DNA from: Manduca sexta
Lineage: Eukaryota > Arthropoda > Insecta > Lepidoptera > Sphingidae
DNA length: 64,000 nucleotides
Assembly: GCF_014839805.1 (NCBI RefSeq)
Contig: NC_051130.1
Coordinates: 8,494,001-8,558,000 of the forward strand
Direction: 5' to 3'
The notes beneath the pieces were generated by a model. The model had not been told where the DNA came from, made no database searches, and worked only from the letters and a program-made list of their open reading frames with translations. The position numbers were made by a program, and so were the translations under genes. Shown piece by piece: positions 59,431 through 64,000 of this stretch; position 1 is the first letter of the stretch; every line of letters begins with the position of its first letter.

Positions 59431-60065
59431 TCACGTGACTTATTATTCAAACTTTTAATTTTTATTTTTTTCATTTTTTTTATTACTTTTAGATTTTGCA
59501 CAAATCCCAATGTTTTGAAGAGATAGTATAGTTTGATATAGGTATGATTTACAGTTTAGCTTAGTTAAGTTATTGCCTTTTAAGAATATATTATGGTATA
59601 TTATTCATTTTTAACTGAATATTAAGGCAAAACATATTATTGAGTTAAAGTAAATACTTTTAATTAAATTAATGTCTTTTAAAGAATAAAAAACCTATAC
59701 GTTTTGTAGTCTACCGTCTCCCGATTATTTCATATTACCTCGAAAATACTGAGCGAGTTCGAATAAACGATCTGGATTCTTGGAATGGTGAGCTATAATG
59801 AGCCACTTATCTATCCACCGCTGGATCGAACACCATCGATGAAGTGGTACTCATGGAGTTATCAACGGTCGTATCTATGGTCACAGCAAATACCAGCATT
59901 CGTAGAATTTAATACATGTAATGAAAATGTTTGTTATTTGTCACATTGGCTAAAGGGTTGGCCAATTATTATTGAATACTTAGAGCTTAATACTATTCAA
60001 TTAGTCTATGATTTATACTTTAATGAATAGTGTAAAAAAATTACATTTGCTTACTTTTGTCAAAA

Positions 60066-60087
60066 TGGAGGCTCCCTCCTCCGGGGG
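60066..60087 (+). other. Possible alternative first coding exon (MEAPSSG|)
   Basis: The context tcaaaATGG is good for insect translation starts. The ATG opens MEAPSSG and runs into a strong donor (ggg|gtaagt). The exon would end in phase 1. The sequence is a small GC-rich spot. No independent support. Confidence 0.25.
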
Positions 60088-61369
60088 TAAGTACGAAAAT
60101 TTCTTGAACGGCCCCCCAACTCATAACCAAATGCCAATATTAAAACACGAAAATGTATGTAACGCAAATAGGAGGCTCCATATCTTTCTATATTAGTATA
60201 GGGAGGTAATTTGCTACCGTTTAATAGCGGTCGATTTTATTATAAATTACTGTAATCACCTATCTGGATCCTGAGACACGCGCGGGCTGCGTTGCGCCTG
60301 CGCACGCTAACTTGAGCTCTCGACGTTTGGAAAAATATTTTTATTGCATATCGATTAAATTACTTTAATTACATGGTACCTTTGTCATGTTGTAATTATA
60401 GTGCGTCCAAAGTATAGCAAATGAAGACTAAATAGGGATATTTTAGTAGGTTTGTATTTTCGAACGAGCTGTACTTTGGGGCTAAGTATATATCGTTCTG
60501 TTTCAAAACATTTTGTTTTTACATAATAAGCATAGTATATTGTTGATAATATTTATTACATTCGCTAATATATTGTACTTAGATATTTGTCTTTCAATTA
60601 TAGACAACTTCATCCATATTTCAGGGCTTTATTAAATATTTAAACATATAAATCGAGGCTATTCAGCCTACATCTAAGTTCCCGACTGTATAGACTGTTA
60701 TGATTACCTTAATGTAGATAATTACGCGCGAATAGACGGCAAAGCATCCCGTTTGAAACACGCTTTTCCAGCATTTCAAACCAATTATAAGTTGTTTCCC
60801 CGCCTATTTTACACCACTCTGTAAGTATCGATCGAGAACGAATTATATTTCCAGTTTATAATAATTATATTTACAATATTATTGCCATCTGTGGCATTGG
60901 TAGCCGTAATCTCAGTAAGACGTATCCGCTTAAGATGAACGTAGGTAGCATTCATTAGTGTATTATTTTGTACAAGTTATGTAAACTTATTAATTGGGTT
61001 TACTTTAATAACAGAGTCCGAATTTAATTGCTAAATCAAAAGCAACCTTAACGTCGAGTTTTTTGGTGGAATTAAAATCATAATTTTGCACAGGGCTATG
61101 CCAAAACAATAGACTCCCTCGTATTTATTTATTTATGTAAGGTTAGTTACTCAAAACACTTGCATATGAAATAAACATAAATTTAGTAAAAGCATGTGCA
61201 TTAGTTGCGCTATTTAAATTAATGGAACATAATTTTTTGCACTAAATTGCCGATGAAAATCAAACTATTTTAACAAGTTATTTATGAGTCACGCAAAATA
61301 GTCTCTCATTATGACCAAAGGACTATTGTATGAGTACATAAATAAATTAAAAAAATAATTTTGTCTCGT

Positions 61370-61530
61370 CTAAAAGATGCGGCGGTGTTGTCACTCCAGG
61401 CAACGGTAGCACGTAATTAGAGGATGGCGGGCAGGTCGCGCGATAACTAGTCTTAATGACGTGAAATCTTACTTCGACGTCGCCATCTTGAAATGAGCAG
61501 CCATGGCGGGAAAGCTTGCAATTAGACCGA
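61370..61530. promoter_or_regulatory. GC-rich island with clustered GCCAT and E2F-like motifs
   Basis: Within 160 bases there are three GCCAT/ATGGC cores in the contexts gaggatggcggg, cgccatcttg and ccatggcggg. A GGCGGGAAA box of E2F type and a tgacgtga CRE-like box lie alongside. The ATG at 61503 opens a 56-codon frame ending at a good donor (TTG|gtaagt at 61671), so it could be an internal promoter with a first exon. Confidence 0.35.
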
Positions 61531-64000
61531 ACCGTGGTGTTACGATTAAAAAAAAATACCATAGAAATCTCAATACCGTTTATCGTCTAAAGTTAAGTGC
61601 GCAGAAAAAAGATTTTATAAATTATATATTTTTTGTTCGAAATAGCCGGCTACTGTCGCACAATAAATTGGTAAGTAATAATCGTCAATTAATTATTGAA
61701 ATAAGTGTTGTAACCTTTTACTACGAGACCAAATAAATATAATGTCATTTGTTAACTAGAACTATATTTTTATGCTATTAAGATAATTACACATTACGTT
61801 TATTTTAATCTACTCCATTATGTTTGTACAATATATTTGTGAATACACGAGTAATTATTACAATAAAACAACGTATAAAAGTATAATCGATTCCCACGAT
61901 TGAATTATCCCGTCTTGGAGAAGCATCGAGAATGTTCTGACAGCGGCGAGGCTGACAACCAACAATTTGAACACAATCACTGCTACTGTTTCCCTACGGC
62001 TATGATTTTTACACGCAAAGCATATATCTAATGTTCGATTTATAATAAACCTGCACTGGATTTTTGTAAGGCTGTAATTTCATAAACTCTAGGTTTAATA
62101 TGGAGCAGCTGCAGAAAACCTATTAATCTCCGAAATTGTTTTAGTCATTTGTGTTTTTAATTATACTGCAATATAAAATTGTGTCCAGCAAAAAGATCTA
62201 CACAAAATTGAATGCCTATTTAATTTCTTTTAATTTTTGTATTTATTTTAGTGTACAGCACGTATGGGTCAACATTAAACAAATAATATATATTTATTAT
62301 TGGTTTCAACGCTTATAGCATTAGAAATCGTGGGAAAAATGTAAAATGATGAATAATTTAGATCGTACAAATAATTTTGTGTTGTCGAATGAATTAAAAT
62401 GATTATAGTCTAAACGATTCTAATATACAAGGATCTCAAAGGATGTCGTTTTGCCAGCGGCGATCGTGACGACACGCAAATCTGGTTCGCTTCTGTGTAA
62501 CTCTATCCCTGAGTAATTTGATCTTAATTTAGCTAATCTCAGCGATAAACTATGGTTTATTTCTTATAAATAATGTGTGTTCGAGGACTGTTATTAAAGT
62601 CAATAAATAAAATGAATATGTACAAAGAACAATGGAGGTGTGAAAATAAAAATAATAATTATTTGCATGTCATAAGCGTCTTGATACTCATAACTTTCAA
62701 TATTTTCTGAAGGTTATCCTATTGTAGAAAAACAATACGTCACATTTTTAAGATTTGTTTAAAAACACAACATATTGTAAATAAGTGCCTTCCATCTAAA
62801 AATTTTATTATCTAAATCATTAAAGTCCCTCTCCCAAAACTAAGTTACATAAATAAATTTTCGATTTTATCAAGACATGGAACGTGCTCCTAACTCCCGC
62901 CTTAATAATATTTAAATATAGAACGGCGAAGGGATGGGACATGTGTGTCGTAACGCGTTTGGCGAAATGTGATTACAGTCAATAATTAACGAGCTGCTAT
63001 TTACGGCTCAACACTAAAATAATTTAAATATATTCTTTTTATTCAATATATTGTAGCAATAATTCATTATAACTGTAACTTTCAATTTTAGCTTACTTAG
63101 ATTTGATAATTACCTAATGGAATATTAAATTGCTTATGAATATATTTTTTTCACAGTCTTTAAAAAATACATAGAGTAACATTATTACAATGCATTGAGT
63201 TTTTGTCTTCACTTTCATGTTCATGACGATACGAAGTCAAAGTAGATTTTGGTTACTAACAACACGCACATTAAGGGAAACAACGCCAAATTTAAATTCT
63301 AATAGTATTCGTGAAAGTGTTTTACCGTTGGCCAACCGTGTCTTGTCCGTTTGTCCGTCTTGAAATAATACACGCTTTCAATTGCAGACTAATTATTCCA
63401 ACACGAGAAACTCATTCGGTGCCGTCCATTTTTACGTGTAAAGAGATTAGTTCGTTTTAACGACACGACCACTCAAAGGAGCTTTGTGACCAATGATACT
63501 TTAAGAAAAAGTATTACATTGTGCACATAATGGGCCGTTGAGAAGCGTTTTATAAATTTCATTTAGATTCAGCGCTTGTAGCGTTGTCACACTGCGGTTA
63601 TGAATAAATTATTCTTGTACATTAATTTATTGATTGTTATTCAAATTTGGTTTCTCAATCGGAGTTCGGAGGTGATGTGACGGGTTCGCTTTTTGTCTTT
63701 CGAGTTTTGAGGTTAGTACGAGAGTTGTTTACGAATGTATGTGGATGTAATTCAGCGTATATGCGTCAGATCTGAACGTATCTAATGTTATTGTGCGAAT
63801 GTGGGCTGATTGACGGGCGGAAAATTGTTCTCAACTATCTTTGTTGTTAATGTTGTATTGTAAATTGATATATTGCTTTTATGAATAGTTTCGTAGCAAT
63901 AAGTAAAGCAAAGTTAAATTATGCAGAAATTCATATTTTATAAAATACTTAGATTCGAATGTTAAAATAGGTTGAGTAGTTCACTTTACTAATAGTAAAT

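Larger units (their letters stand above)
49474..64000 (+). other. Intron-like region to window end, no certain exon
   Basis: AT-rich with SINE and LINE remnants listed separately. GC-rich, motif-dense islands lie at 52770-52910, 53330-53420, 57060-57200, 60050-60090 and 61370-61530. Candidate exons with weak support are at 59245-59430, 60066-60087 and 61503-61671. No gene is otherwise evident. Confidence 0.4.

Overview
This window looks like eukaryotic, insect, and most likely lepidopteran DNA. It is AT-rich with GT-AG introns and short exons separated by kilobases. It carries tRNA-derived SINEs, LINE tails and MITE-like repeats of the kind common in moths and butterflies. Three protein genes can be read by hand with confidence, and a fourth begins in the right half. 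There are no bacterial-type operons, CRISPR arrays or clear stand-alone tRNA or rRNA genes.

Layout. (1) 0.4-6.6 kb, plus strand: an FKBP8-type immunophilin (FKBP domain, TPR, C-terminal membrane anchor) in six exons, with two apparent frameshifts at low-complexity sites. (2) About 9.1 kb, minus strand: a lone 3'-terminal coding exon of an unrecognised gene, with a poly(A) signal. (3) 10.85-22.27 kb, minus strand: PIGG, the GPI ethanolamine phosphate transferase 2 catalytic subunit, reconstructed exon by exon with consistent splice phases. Its penultimate exon is present as a 194-bp tandem array of seven full copies plus one partial copy. (4) 22.3-26.6 kb: intergenic DNA with LINE remnants. 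(5) 26.7-30.07 kb, plus strand: an l(2)efl-type small heat-shock protein with a probable 5' non-coding exon, a TATA box and a heat-shock-element core. (6) 30-38.3 kb: intergenic DNA with SINEs and a LINE tail. (7) 38.3-64 kb: a CpG-rich promoter and first coding exon, a probable 33-nt second exon 10.8 kb downstream, and then more than 14 kb of intron-like DNA holding SINEs, LINE tails, a MITE with perfect 49-bp arms, and several GC-rich islands that look regulatory.

The genes are ordinary unlinked housekeeping and stress genes: FKBP8 on mitochondrial or ER membranes, PIGG in ER GPI-anchor synthesis, and l(2)efl as a cytosolic chaperone. The most unusual feature is the homogeneous tandem amplification of one PIGG coding exon. 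Copies 2-7 have lost the acceptor site, and the normal donor position is not preserved in any copy. Either the locus has a novel exon-satellite structure that affects the C-terminus of PIGG, or the assembly is wrong here.
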